Assembly (NCBI GenBank): GCA_020086605.1 | Contig: JACBWW010000017.1 | Coordinates: 10,480,424 to 10,544,423 of the forward strand | DNA length: 64,000 nucleotides | Direction of reading: 5' to 3' | Source: Lanius collurio | Lineage: Eukaryota; Chordata; Aves; Passeriformes; Laniidae | Part shown: positions 50,101 to 62,300 of the stretch, piece by piece | Layout: each line of letters starts with the position of its first letter | Position numbering within the stretch: position 1 is the first letter of the stretch | Made by a program: the position numbers and the translations under genes | Notes under the pieces: model-generated | Seen by the model: only the letters and a program-made list of their open reading frames with translations | What the model was told of the DNA's origin: nothing | Database searches by the model: none

Positions 50101-50749
50101 ATCATTATTTTGGACCTTGGTTCAGTAACAATACCTAATTCTCACAAAGTATTTTTCATCATTTAATCAGAGACTGCTTTACTGAGGAGTTCAGTATTCT
50201 TCTGTTGTTAATTTGAAGCAAAAAATAATCTAAAAATGAAGTGAATCTTTATTGATAAGACATTACAGGAGCTACAGGGCAGGAGGTGTCATGTGATCTA
50301 GACTAAAAGAAAACACACAAATGAGTTCCCATATTTGCCTTTTATTGATTAGATTGTGCTGTTCTTGCAATAGTGATAAGCATGTTATCTAAGATTGTAA
50401 CATTTCTTAAATGACAGGAAACTGCCAAAGACTGTAAGAAGTCTTTGACTAAATTAATTTAGTATTGAATAAATGTTTAAAAAGGAAAACTTTGGGGGAG
50501 AGAAATAACCAACCCCAGTTTAAAGTAAAATTCCAAAAGTTTCAGAAATTTTTAGATAAATATTCCACATGTTAAAGGTCAATCCATCCCTTTTAACCGT
50601 CAGTCTGATTGAAAAGCTGCAATTCACACAAATTCTAAGAAGATTTCAAATACTAGTTTCTTTCACAGAATCTGGAACATTCTCAAAATAAAAGTCTCTT
50701 TCAAAATACTTTGGTATTTTCACTTGTGGTCATAGATATATGTGTTAAT
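47183..50749. other. Unique sequence, no gene; GATA palindrome at 49887-49914
   Basis: No repeat family or exon seen. It contains an 11-bp inverted repeat carrying two opposed GATA motifs, listed separately. The stretch at 50180-50460 also has several GATA-like sites in AT-rich DNA. Confidence 0.5.
49887..49914. promoter_or_regulatory. Inverted repeat with paired GATA motifs
   Basis: ttcctcttatc (49887-49897) and its exact reverse complement gataagaggaa (49904-49914) are separated by six bases (tccact). Each arm holds a GATAAG-type site, so two GATA motifs face each other. Palindromic GATA pairs are known as GATA-factor binding arrangements. A chance origin is possible in AT-rich DNA. Confidence 0.3.
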
Positions 50750-50763
50750 AAAAAAAAAAAAAA
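50750..50763. repeat. Poly-A tract (A14)
   Basis: Fourteen A in unique AT-rich sequence, about 220 bp before the large inverted repeat. Confidence 0.9.
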
Positions 50764-50983
50764 TTCTTCCACTTTGGATTAAAGATATCAACTAAACCAC
50801 TTCAAACCTGATACGAGAGTTGAATTTTCAGCCTCTCTTCTATTTACATAACTTTGCATTACTAGAAGCTGCTTAACGTATTTCTAATGAACTGTATATT
50901 GTAGGTACCTAGAAGGAACTCAAATAAGGGGTTTTACCATTTTCCCATTTTCCCTACAGTAAACAACTTCAGAGATTCTTACT

Positions 50984-51064
50984 ATTATAAGATATTTAGA
51001 CTGCTGCAGTTGGTCATTAGACTGCTGCAGTTGACCAACTGCAGCAGTCTAAATATCTTATAAT
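50984..51064. repeat. Perfect 33-bp inverted repeat with nested alternative hairpin
   Basis: The arm at 50984-51016 is the exact reverse complement of 51032-51064, with a 15-nt spacer (51017-51031). The spacer and right arm also begin a second, inner hairpin: ttagactgctgcagttg (51017-51033) pairs with 51036-51052 around a 2-nt loop. The same 17-mer occurs once more as a direct copy at 50996-51012. The locus is therefore a unit present twice direct and once inverted, able to fold as a 33-bp stem or as a 17-bp stem, but not both at once. No transposon termini are recognised. Perfect arms imply recent formation (template switching) or selection. Confidence 0.97.
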
Positions 51065-53338
51065 TTTTAATTCCATAGTTTAAATGGAAAGAAAAAAATA
51101 ATAATCCAAATTGAAAAGGTGAGCTTGTGAGGCATACAGAATTTTTAGCTTGTTTTGATGGCCTGTGAGAAGGTGAAATTAGACCCCAATGGTTTTCATT
51201 TTGTTGTGAGCTGGTTAGAGAAGCGTGCCACTCATGATTAGTGCATGTGGACTGCTGCTGTTGAGGAGCTCCGGCATTCTGTGCAAATGAGACAAGACAT
51301 CCCAGACCCTCTTTTTATACAACCAGGCCTCAGAGGTGTAGGGTGAAACTCTCCTGCCCTGAAAAAGTCTACCAGGAAAAAGCCACCAGATTTTGCTGGA
51401 CAGTTTTTTTCAAGTGCTCGTCGGGGAATCTCTTCCCTACAAAAATAACAGCATTTATACCTCAGCTCTTTCCAACCTTTTGCCTGAGATGCAGTCGTGA
51501 TCATGGTATTATGTATGGTGATGGCATTGACACTGTGCTCTCTGAGCATGAGCTCCTGTCTAGTTTCACTGGACTCATACTGAGCACATACATTTCCTTT
51601 ACTTAATGAAAATATATGGGCCCCTCACCCCCATGGTGCCCACCAGGAAGCACGGGTGGCTGTCACTGGGAGAGGACACTCTGTCCCCACTCTCCCTGCT
51701 CCTTCCTGAGCTGCATTTGCTTGACTTTCATGGGAAAGTCAAATGTGGAAAGTGTGGACTCATTAACAGATTACTCTCAAATTCTTAGACTGAAAGTCTA
51801 ATAAACATGCCTGGAGAACCATTTAAAAGTAGCAGCTCCTGGACATGCCATCACCAGCAGCTAATTCTCATTCAAATGAAACAACATGAGTGAGACTCTG
51901 GGCTGCTTTATTAGGAGAAGAATCACTCAGGCGTGGCATTCAGCTTTGGTCCAAAATGAGCTTTCTCTCACCAAATGGCTTCCTTTAGCAGGGTAAACAG
52001 TGACCACCTGCTATTCTCTGAGCTGCAACCAAAGCACAAGGAGCACTTTTTTATTTTAACTAGCTTGCAGCCTGAGTTGCATATCCCCATGGATATTAAT
52101 CAGCAAATTTAGAGCTGTAGTGCTATCAAAAAATGTAACACTTTAAATTTATTTTCATAAAGTACAGGGTCAAAATGAATGTTAATCTTTAATGGGATGA
52201 AAATATGTCATTTCCTTGTGGGAATTAAAAAGTAGACATAATCTATAACTGACTTATAAAGTAGACAATAAGGCAGTCAGCTTTATACAGGAATAAAATA
52301 TTTGGCATTTTAGAGGAGTATTTTCTATGAATTATTCAAAACAGAAATAGAACTATGCCTCGGCTGTGAAATTATTTCCTGGCATTCGTCAAAGCTCTTT
52401 TCCACTAATTAACTAAATATCTTCAATCAGTGATTTCTGTGTTTATTTATTAAATAGGCCACAATACATTGCAAACCATGTTGCCAAGTTGTCTTTTATT
52501 TTAAAGAAATAATATTTAGAAACCAATAGCCAATTAGAATGCATGCCTCTGAATTTCAGGGTGCCGTTCAGGTATTAGTAGAAATTACTTATCTCAATGT
52601 TTGTATCTTAGTCTCCTGCTACCTGTGGTGAGATTCTCACTTTGGAATTCAGTATATTGTCTCTTAGATGATTTCTCTATTTAAAAAAGTAATAAAATTA
52701 TTTACAAAACATAATACATAAGTACCTTAAACAACTATTTGATTGGTAAGTGCTTTTCCATAGTTTGGTCTGCTTAAGGTGAAATAGGCAGGGAAGTTTA
52801 AAAGTATCTGTATTTCCTATAAAGAAAGAGAACATCAGTCCTGACATGTACTGGGGAAAGTCTTTTTAGCTTTAATTGTGTTATGCAAATATAAAACTGG
52901 AGTGGTAACACCAGTTACTTTTCCTCTTTTTAATTTTGGTTTAGGTGGAATGATTGTTTCAGGATTTGTTAGTGAGATGAAATATTTATGAATTGCTACT
53001 TATTAAGATAATTCAAAAGTTCAAAATGTTGCACAAAAATACACACTTCTGCACAGAAATCACTGTGTCCCTTTTGACAAATAATAGCCACTTTCTGTGT
53101 GAAGACAAAGCTACTGTTCAACAGGGCACATTGCCACTACACAGCAGAGTAAGAAGACTGCGGACCAACTCTCCCTCTTACAACAAAAACCTGCTTTTTG
53201 TTCTGCCTGGTTGCTGTCATCTAAATAAGGTTTGGGTTCAGATGCTCACGGGCCACCATCACTTAGGACTTCTGACTGCACTTCCACTCAAGAATGTGAT
53301 TTTTTTCTCAGGGTAGTTACATTAACCACATTTTCCAG
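51065..53338. other. Unique AT-rich sequence, no gene; possible regulatory stretch at 51880-52560
   Basis: No repeat family or exon recognised. The 51880-52560 part has homeodomain-type sites, such as TAATCAGC near 52097 and TAATTA at 52406-52411, in complex sequence. This only weakly suggests a conserved noncoding element. Confidence 0.5.
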
Positions 53339-53339
53339 A

Positions 53340-53386
53340 CTCACTTTGTTTTGTACACATGTTTTGTATGCTCACTTTGTTTTGTA
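53340..53386. repeat. 16-bp direct repeat at 31-bp spacing
   Basis: ctcactttgttttgta occurs at 53340-53355 and again at 53371-53386. It marks the left edge of the GC-rich patch that follows. Confidence 0.93.
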
Positions 53387-53419
53387 AATATTGAGCAATT
53401 GTATACATGGTTGAGAAAG

Positions 53420-53660
53420 TAAAGGTAGGTGCTGGGGAGCTGTGGCCTGCCTGGAGAGGGGCTGGGGCTGCAGGGCTCCCCAGGGGCAGGCAGGGACAAC
53501 CAGCCCAGCCAGCAGTGGACAGGACAGGCTCCATGGGGATGGCCAAGGCTGGGAGGGACATCAGCCCCAGGGGCTCCCCGGGGCACAGCTGTGGCAGGGC
53601 TGGAGACAGCATCCCTTGGAAGGGGCAGAACAGGCTAAGGTAGGGCCAGCGGAGATGTCA
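53420..53660. other. Isolated GC-rich, CpG-poor patch with G-quadruplex candidate
   Basis: Composition switches abruptly to G/C-rich for about 240 bp inside AT-rich DNA. CpG dinucleotides are rare, so it is not a CpG island. G runs at 53458-53461, 53464-53467, 53473-53475, 53483-53486 and 53493-53495, with loops of 7 or less, fit the canonical quadruplex pattern on the plus strand. Frames are open on both strands because stop codons are AT-rich; none resembles a known protein. It could be an inserted repeat, a degenerate minisatellite or an exon-like fragment of foreign origin. Confidence 0.7.
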
Positions 53661-54369
53661 AGATCTGTGGGTGCCCTCAGGGCCCTGATAGTACAAAAAT
53701 GTGCTTGTTACAGAAAAGAAAATATTTAAAATTATTATTGTGTTGTTAGTTGTCTTTAGAACAAATATTTCTATGTGGAATACCAGCAGAAAGAAGACAT
53801 GGGGGTGAAGGTCCTAACTAACCAAGGGCCAGTGCTCAGCCTTGTGCCAGCTTCGAGACAGTGAGGAGCATTTACAAACATCCCATTTCAGAGCTAGGAG
53901 TCTCGGGCTGGAGACACTCTCAGGTGCTGACTGGCTACAATCAGAATTTGGAAAAACACTTTGAAAACAGATAAAGAACCTTAGTGCACATTAGAAAGCA
54001 TGCATCTCCAAGCCAAGGAATGATTGGGCCAGCAGAAATATTTTGAAACCAAACCCATCTCAGTTCACTGAATACATTTCCATCATTTTATGGTATTATT
54101 AACTAATGATTGATATCTTTTCTGCTACACCTTTTTTCTTTAAATAAGCAGCTTTGAGCTTTGTGACCTGTAGTGTTCCTGATAGTTTTAATCCCTTTTT
54201 AAAAATATATGTAAACTGGCCAACTTAAAGAGAAAGACCTTTGTTCACAAATTTTTTTTGCTCAATCTTCTTTTTACCTTTTTCATTGTCATTTAATAAT
54301 GCTTTGATGCATTCAGATAACTCCTCAAAATTGTTATATCTCATAGAAATATGTTTATAACCGCTGACA
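53661..54369. other. Unique AT-rich sequence, no gene recognised
   Basis: Nothing recognisable between the GC-rich patch and the large CR1 relic. Confidence 0.5.
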
Positions 54370-55670
54370 GTGTACCTGAAGCAAAACTTACTTTTTTGTG
54401 CTCACTTCCCTTCTTTCACTGACATGGAACTTGATCTTGATATGATAAGTTATTCTCTAGTTTTCCATGGCTGTGAGATCATTTTGTGACTCTTCAGAGT
54501 TAGCTTCAAGACAGACTATGCCAAAAATATCTGTATGATGTAGAGACTTAACAGTGACTGACAACAGATTCATCTTCATTTTCAGTTCCAGACTATGTTG
54601 AACCTACACATATCCCAGTACTTAAGATTTTGCAAACTTTTGGGTATATAACCCTTCTCCATTTCTCCATTGTATAAATATGTCATTTGTTTCTAACCTT
54701 CTTTGATCACCCACTAATCCATAAGAAAAATTCCTCTGTTATCCCAGGAGTGCTTAGTTTCTTTAAAAGAGATAATGTCAAATGCCTTTTGAAAATCCAC
54801 ACACATTGTATCCTTTGGATCAGCCATATCCACATGTTCATTTATTCTTATCTCAACTGTAATAAAATTATGACTTTCACCAAAATCCTATTCCCAAATA
54901 TGGCATATTCCTCACTGCATAATAAATTTATTCATTATCAGGTCATTTAATTTCAGTGGTTTTGTGGAAATCAGATTTACTGATTCATATTTCCCAGAAT
55001 CATGAGAGGAGCTTTACTTCAAAGCTTGATGACATGTTTCCCATGCTCTTTTCTCTGACAATAAGATATAAACAATAATCTCAAGTGTTAATTAGCATCT
55101 CAACAATTTTATATTTATCTTTTTTTAGAAGTCTAGAGACAGTGCTACTAAGTTTTAGTGATTTGTTACTCTTAAGTGCGTTGACTTATTTTAAAACTCT
55201 GTCATTGGCAGATCAGTCTGAAACATTTCCTCAGGCTCATTCCCTTTCCAGAATGATTGCGACAGGAATGATCCAGTCAGCCTGTCTGCAATCACTACAT
55301 GTTAGAAAAATATTCTTTCTTAGCAATATCTTGGAAGTAGGCTAGCTTTCTTTTTCTGATAGGTTTGAGCAAGAAGCAGATTCTCTATCACTAAAGATTA
55401 GTTTCTCCAAATTTTTGGCATGTTTTTTATGATTTTGGTTTTAACTTGTCAAGGATTATGGTCCTTTTTAGCCCTCTTTCCTGGACATCTTTTTCACATT
55501 TTGGTTTTTAAGACTTATTCCAGAATTTGCTCATATACGTACACTTTCTTGTTTTTCCTTCACTCTAATTTTCCCCTTTATTTTTTAATTAATTAATTTT
55601 AAAACATTTCCTTTAGTTGCCTTTTTTTAAAACCTCCTCTTTACTTTAAAATTCAGGAGGTGGGGGAGAA
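54370..55670 (-). mobile_element. Ancient CR1 LINE relic (long ORF2 portion), antisense
   Basis: The longest element here, about 1.3 kb. Antisense CR1 landmarks occur in order: agatcattttgtgactcttc (54477-54496), cccttctccatttctccatt (54652-54671), ccactaatccataagaaa (about 54711), aatgccttttgaaaatccac (54781-54800), catatccacatgttcattta (54825-54844), cagatttactgattcatatt (54972-54991), attccctttccagaatgatt (55239-55258) and ccagaatttgctcatatacg (55520-55539). Its first part is homologous to 10845-10950. It resembles the CR1 group shared by turtles, crocodiles and birds. It is full of stops and indels and inactive. The left boundary is uncertain by about 50 bp and the right by more. Confidence 0.8.
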
Positions 55671-57931
55671 CTCTTTCTGTTTCACATATGAAATATGAAT
55701 ACACAAAATTTCTCCAAGAGAAAAGTGATCCTTTTACCTGAGCAGAGATCACATCAACAGGTTTATTCTGAATGTCTTCAGGTATGAAAGGAGAACATTT
55801 AAACAATGTTTTAATACACTTATGAAAATGAATTGACAGTAGATGACCTTAAAATCTCACTTACAAAACTCAAATCTCTGAGATGAAATTTAAGAGTCAA
55901 ACCACTTCTAATGTCACCTGATTGCTAGCTTTAAGAGAGTGGGACCTTACTTATTCCTAGTCTTCCCATTCATCCAAGACTACTAAAATAATCAGGGTTT
56001 TATAGCTTTATGTATAATTTACAGTCTGTACATAAGTGACAAAATTGTAGAATTAATATAACTAACAGATAAAATGGATTGATTAATAGATTTCCTATAT
56101 CTCTGACAATATTTAGCAGCCAGCAAGTAATGTACTTCTTTTTAATTACCACCTACAAAGGAGAATTTTTTTCAATTTCACAATATTATGGTTAATATTC
56201 ATATAATTTTTAAGGATGAAAACTTAAAAATGTTGAGCCATCATGTTTTTCAGGAACCATAAGATTACCTGAGAGCGTCCCAGTATTTTCCTGGTTCTTC
56301 TACTAACTATTCTCTTCTGTCACACATATCTCTTAAGGAAGATTGTCTTTGAGCACTAGTCTCTGTCTTTTTTTCTATGTTTTTTTTATTTTCTCATTGA
56401 CCTTGCAACCAGCTGTGTCTATTGGTGGAATTGTAAATTCAATAAACCTTTTGGCTGACTCATGTAGAGGTCTTTCAGACCTTTCCTACCCTCTTGCAAG
56501 GCTTCTCTCTTATCCTTAACCACATATGTCTTCAGATAATCCCCACAGAACATCTCATTTTTGTCCCATCATACTGTTCATGTGGCAGTAAGAGATGCTG
56601 CAAAGTCTGAACAATAATATTGAACCTGTATATTTTTTTCCCTAGATCACAGTGCATATGACATTGTGCACTGGACGTCAGCAGACAGCCAAAAGCTGAT
56701 TCCCTTTGTGGCTAATGCTCTTCAACAGAGGGTAAAATGTCAAGGGAAAAGTTTGTGTCAGGGGGTAAGTCAGTTGTGGGAGGTGGAGTCAGAAAATTGC
56801 TCTTACCAGGGCAGTTATAAGAGCACAAGGTTAATATTTCTACTTCAGCTTACACTTGTGATTATTCCAAACTAATCTGTCGCTCCCAAATTAATGCTAA
56901 GAAATAGTAATGAGCAACATTACAGTGTGCCACCACTTAGGATAATGCTAGTATCCTATACCACACATCTATAAAAATTCCCTCTGAGCCAGAGATCCTT
57001 AGCCTTTTGTGCAGCAAAATTCAACATTTACCACTCTGACAGCCTAAGGGTTGTGTGTAATTTGCATGTACATCTAAATATATTTACATACATAAGTTGT
57101 CTTACAAATACACTGTAAAATCCAATAATTGTTATTAAAACTTAATTGAAAATAGAAGGTAAAGTCTGTATTTAATGTAAAAGAAAAAAAGAAAAGACAA
57201 AGTTATGTGCTATAAAACTTGTGCAATGTTCTTTCACAGATTATTTTATTTACAAATGAATTCTGTCTATTCTAAGGATGATTTCATAAGGAACATTCAT
57301 AAATCCATTCCAGATCAAATAATTTGTGGCTTAAAATTAACTAAAATATAGCTGGCATGTTACTAGAAGTTGATGAATTTTCAACACTTTTCACCAATTC
57401 TAAACAAAGTTCTCTTCAGGTGAACATTCTTTCCAGGAAAATACAACAACCAAATAAACAAACCAAACCAAGCAAAGACATGAAAATAGATACAACTTGT
57501 CTTTTTAATTTTATTTTTTTCTCTTTCCTTTTTTCTTCTCTCTTATCTTCTTCCTTCTGTTTCATTCTCACTCCTTTATTTGAAAGAGCTTTTGTACTGT
57601 TGTTGCAATTTCAGCATGAGAACATGTTGACATTCCTGGGTAACCACAAGAATAGTGAGAAAAGAGCATCTCAGAAAAGCAAAGCTCATTACAACAGCCT
57701 GTAGTGAGAGCTGGCAGGAACATGCCCTAAGAGCTACATGTGAATGGCTCTTCTGATCACAGCTTTTTACCTCCTGCAGGGAAAGGCCTCTTTCCAGAAA
57801 GATGCCCACAAACCAGATTTGAACCAGAGCATAGGCTTCAAACAACAGGTCCAAAGGCATGTGCACTGATGGCTTATGAGCTTTGTGACAGAAATGTAGC
57901 ACAGATGGATAATGCAATACAGTGCCCCATA
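55671..57931. other. Unique AT-rich sequence, no gene recognised
   Basis: No repeat family seen. A pyrimidine-rich tract lies at 57523-57580, preceded by A/C-rich sequence at 57440-57480. An exon-like signature at 56646-56731 is treated as a finding, not a gene call. Confidence 0.5.
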
Positions 57932-57959
57932 ACTCACCACTTTACACTCACCACTTTAT
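57932..57959. repeat. Two-copy 14-bp tandem duplication
   Basis: actcaccactttac (57932-57945) is followed by actcaccactttat (57946-57959), with one difference at the last base. Confidence 0.92.
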
Positions 57960-59215
57960 ACATTTGGTGATCCCTTAACAAAGGTGAACATATTTCTTCC
58001 TAAGGGAATCCTGGAATTGCCTTGAAGGGTGATTGTGCCTGATGGTCAGTGACTGGTGCTTGATACAGAATAGATTTTCCTGTCAGATAAGCTTCTTTCC
58101 AAAAGATTTCAGATGGATCACTGGGACTGTTCCCAAAAAATAGGGATGTGACCTGCTTTTCCAGTGGACCAGTTTTTCTTAGCCTTTTCCCCAGATATCC
58201 CCCTGGGAAAAGACAGTCAAAAAATGCACTGTGTCTTCAAGTATCATGTTCTTAATACCCCTTTGCTTTGGTTTACATTCAATTTTAAGATTTAGATGTA
58301 TGTTTACTTTCATGAAGGTAAATATATCCAGGGAGCGTCAGCACAATATATCTGTACAGTCCTGCAAAGATGCTCATAAAACAGTATTGTTTTCTTTGTC
58401 TCAGCCTTCAAATTTAGTCATGGTCTTTATTGTCTTCAGCTGATAAATGGCCTCTACCCTAAAAATAGCTTTCATATACAACAAGAATCCAAGACTTACC
58501 CATAACATTGACATTGTCATAGAGAGATATTTCACTTTTAGCAAGCAACAAAGTTAGTGAATTTGTTGGTGTGACTAATTAAATTTTTGCTACATTTATG
58601 CTGCAACTGAGGTATCATGATTTGGAGATAATTGCTGGAGCCAGTCAGTTTTATTTAATATTCTTCAAACACAGTCAAGGGCATCCGGAGTTTGAGACTG
58701 GCATTTATTTTGTTTAGTATAGGTAGAAATCCAGGCAAGATTTACATATCAATGTAAATCTGGAATAATTCCACTAAAACCAAGTGAGTCAGATTTGTGC
58801 AAGCATGGTAAAGATGAATTCAAACCTCATCATTTCTATTGCTATACCCAATGCCCTGCTATGAACTTGGAAAAGATAGGTCTCTGTTTTTCTTCGTGGT
58901 AACTGACAACACCATCAACAAATATGCACCTCCATAAACATTTTCATACTTCAGGTAAGAAGAGGTCCTTATTAGTACTGGAACCTGAAACTGCCAAAGT
59001 ATACTGGGCTTTTGTTCTGAAATATTTCACCATTGTACCATTGTACTAGTCACAAAGGGTGAACTTTTTTTTTTTACAATTCCTCAAAATTTTGCTAGTG
59101 TTTTCAAGTTCTTTTAATCTACATTTTGGCAGATGCAGGAACTGTTCAAACCCACATATATACTTTTTTCCAGCTAGAAATTTTGCTCAAGTGGAATTTG
59201 AGGACTGTGCAAATA
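57960..59215. other. Unique AT-rich sequence, no gene recognised
   Basis: No repeat family, RNA gene or exon seen. It ends at the degenerate repeat cluster. Confidence 0.5.
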
Positions 59216-59302
59216 ATCATATTCGAAATAAGATTTCTCATTATCGTATTAGATCATATTAGATCATATCATGTGCACATGATCGTATTAGAAACAAGAT
59301 TT
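59216..59302. repeat. Degenerate ATCRTATY repeat cluster with 16-nt palindrome
   Basis: The octamer ATCRTATY occurs at 59216, 59243, 59253, 59263 and 59282. The outer two copies extend to 21 bp that agree at 18 positions (59216-59236 and 59282-59302). The perfect palindrome atcatgtgcacatgat sits at 59268-59283. This looks like a small decayed tandem array. Confidence 0.85.
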
Positions 59303-62300
59303 GCCCAACAATCAAATCAGAGCAGCAACAGAGCAGTGCAGGAACCCTGGCTATGTCCACAGCATCTATGGGGATCAAGAGGACAGCAAATGCACAGAAA
59401 GAATCCAGACAGAACTGCACCTCTCACAAACACACTGAATGGTTGTGGGAGCACATGAGTGCAAACCACATAGATCAGATGCTGCCAGGACCTGCTGGGC
59501 TTGCAAACTTCATCATGTCTGAGAAAACATGGAAACAAATATGCCAGTGGGTCCTTACCTGCATTCCCCTCATTAATGAAGCAAAGCAACGGCCTCTCAT
59601 TGGGAACTGATGCTGTTCTTCTCTCTAATACAAAGCACAGGCTGTTTCCACTAGAATATTTTGCATCAAAATTGTCAGAGACTGGTGTATGTGATGCAGG
59701 AGACTTTGTTCAGTGTCTTTCTCAGATGGAGATTATCCAGACTCCTATTTTGCACCTCCCAGACGGGTATCCTAACCATGGAAATAGAAATGAGGAACAT
59801 CTGAGCTCCTTAATGCATCTCCCAGCCATGCTGGCCTACATTAAAGCAAGTCCACATCTGTCTCCATGAACAGCAACCACTGCCATGAGACTATGCACCA
59901 CAGCTTGACAAGATGTCCAGATTTAAAGATTTAGATTTACAAATGCCTTCTCAGGTTTTCTATGCTTCCAAGGGACCTAGGAGACTGATTCCCACAGGTC
60001 ATGGATATCACTAAGCATGCAGTTCCCTGCTCCAGCTGATGTGGCTGTTCATGTTCATGTGTCAGTCTTGTATGTCTGCACAACTTACCCTGTTCTGGAG
60101 AGTGAGATGGGGTCTGGTATTGAATATGCATCAGGGACACATGGATCTGAGCCCATGGCAACCTTTGCAGGAGTCCTGTGGAGCAGACAGAGAGGCTGTC
60201 AGGCTGACACAGCCGAGTGCCTTGCATATTATTATCTGTTTCTTTCAGTCTCCAGCTGACTCTTACTGACTTTGCCACTGGGGTTTAGATTTGTGACCAA
60301 GTGCCCCCACCTCACCTTACACTTCAAATCTTATTTATGCAGTCACTTCACTAAAAAGATATTAAAATAACACTATTGCACCTCACATTTTCACCGTTCT
60401 TTCATGTCTGTAGTAGTTTAACCAGGGTCAATAATATTTTTAAATTACTTGCAGCAAATGTGGTAAGTACTTAAACAATAGTCTCCATCAGTTACAGAGA
60501 AGCTGTTTTATTCTACTAAGTCAATTATCAGTAGTTTCAAAAGTCCCTAAATAAGTAGTTGTCTGACAGATCATAATAGCGCCTTCTGTTACTCTATGCC
60601 AACTCATATACTGCTGCAGAATAATTTGCCTTATTTTTTTGTTTAGGATTTGAAAAACAATCATGTTGAAAGGAAGCAGAATATTATAATAATGGAATAA
60701 GAAAACAAAAGTAATTTGGAGAAAAATAAACTTCATGCTCTAAGTATTGCTGGGCTCTTATAGCAATGCATTTTGCCATATAAGCAGTGGATTTACCAAA
60801 AGTCCCAGTTCTCTGGCAATAACATTAACATGCCACCGTTGCTTTGGCTGAAATAATCTGCCCCTTATCCCCATCAGATTGGTATCCATTGCCATCCCCT
60901 TTCACAGCTGATGCTGAGCCTTGGGGAAACCACCTGGTTGCCTGTGCTGTAAGGGAAAAACATCACTTCTTACATATCTTTTATGCCAAAAACATCGAGA
61001 CTGGAGGTAATACTGCCAAAATAAAAAGAAAAAAAAAAAAAGTTGCAGTTTTATTAATGGGGTCCCTTCCGGTGTGCTGTATCTTTTCACTTTCCATAAT
61101 TGCTTTAGAGACTGAGCTTTGCTGAGTGATCACAGTGGCCAGTCTTCAGATGTGCAAATGGCTGCGGTGCTTGGTTGCCCAGGGTTAGCCTGTATGCTCT
61201 CCACTCAAGGGGAGAAAGCAGTACTACAAGACCACTTATGATCTGCTGTTACTCTCCAAACTTGTCAGCACACACACACTGAAAACCCTTTGTGATCCCT
61301 TGCTAGGGATCCAGCACACCTTGGATGATGTCTGCAAATCTACAGGATCCCCATGGATACCATGGGCTATGGACAGGCAGACAGTTTCTGAGACAGCAAC
61401 AACTGGAGTTGGCAGCAGCTTCAGGATCAGGCCCAAGGGAGGGTAATGCTGAGCAGTGCTGAGGCTGCAGCAAGGTGCTCTTTGTAGCCTAGAGCAGCAA
61501 TAACCTGAATATAGCCTCTGAAGCATTTTCAAGCAGTGTCTCAGATAAAGGAAATTTCACCAGTAATGAATGAAGGTGTTTATTACATGCTTAGCCAAGG
61601 CCAAATTTTTAGTTGGGAAGAAGCTACTGATTCCTACCTATAGCAAGAAGACAAAGAGTGGAGTGTTTTGCCTTCCATTGACCATGCAGAGCACGTGGGA
61701 CAAATGTGTGAGAGGAATTCAGTCATTTAATGAACAGAGGGACATACTCTGGTCTGCCTCCTTGTCCAAATCATCCATCCCTTCCAGCCAGCATTATTCT
61801 ACTCCTGCACATCTGCTGTTGGAGCCACTGCATCTACAGTCAGTACTGTGTGGAGAATCACACTATGAAAAGCCAGTGTCCATAAAGGAGACAGAGGAGT
61901 CCTGCAACAAAATTCAAATAAAGGGAGAGCCCACTGGGCCATACCCCTGTGGGGTTTCTCTCTCGAGGTTTCAGAAGACACAGCCTCCTTTTATCCTAAA
62001 CTCCTGGCCACCTGTTGCCCCCCTTCCTTTCCCCACTGGCTGAGGTGCTAGGAAGGTACAGCCTTCCCAAACATCCTGCCCCATATCCCCCCTTGAACAG
62101 ATCTTTCTTCCCCAAAGTTCAGAAGTTCAGTCTATCTGGGTTGTGCAAAAGACTTTGTGTGGATCAATTTGTCTATTACCTTAAAGCTCAGGAGTTCAAA
62201 CTGTAGTCAAACCGCCTTGAGTTCTGTAACAAACTTGTGTAGATTGAGCTTGGCAGAGACATTAACACCCATTTATCCTAAAGACCCTCACCCATCGAGT

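Noticed and set aside
61570..62043. 157-codon plus-strand frame
   Set aside because: No domain, signal peptide or known family. A rough estimate from base composition gives a frame of this length about once by chance per window of this size.
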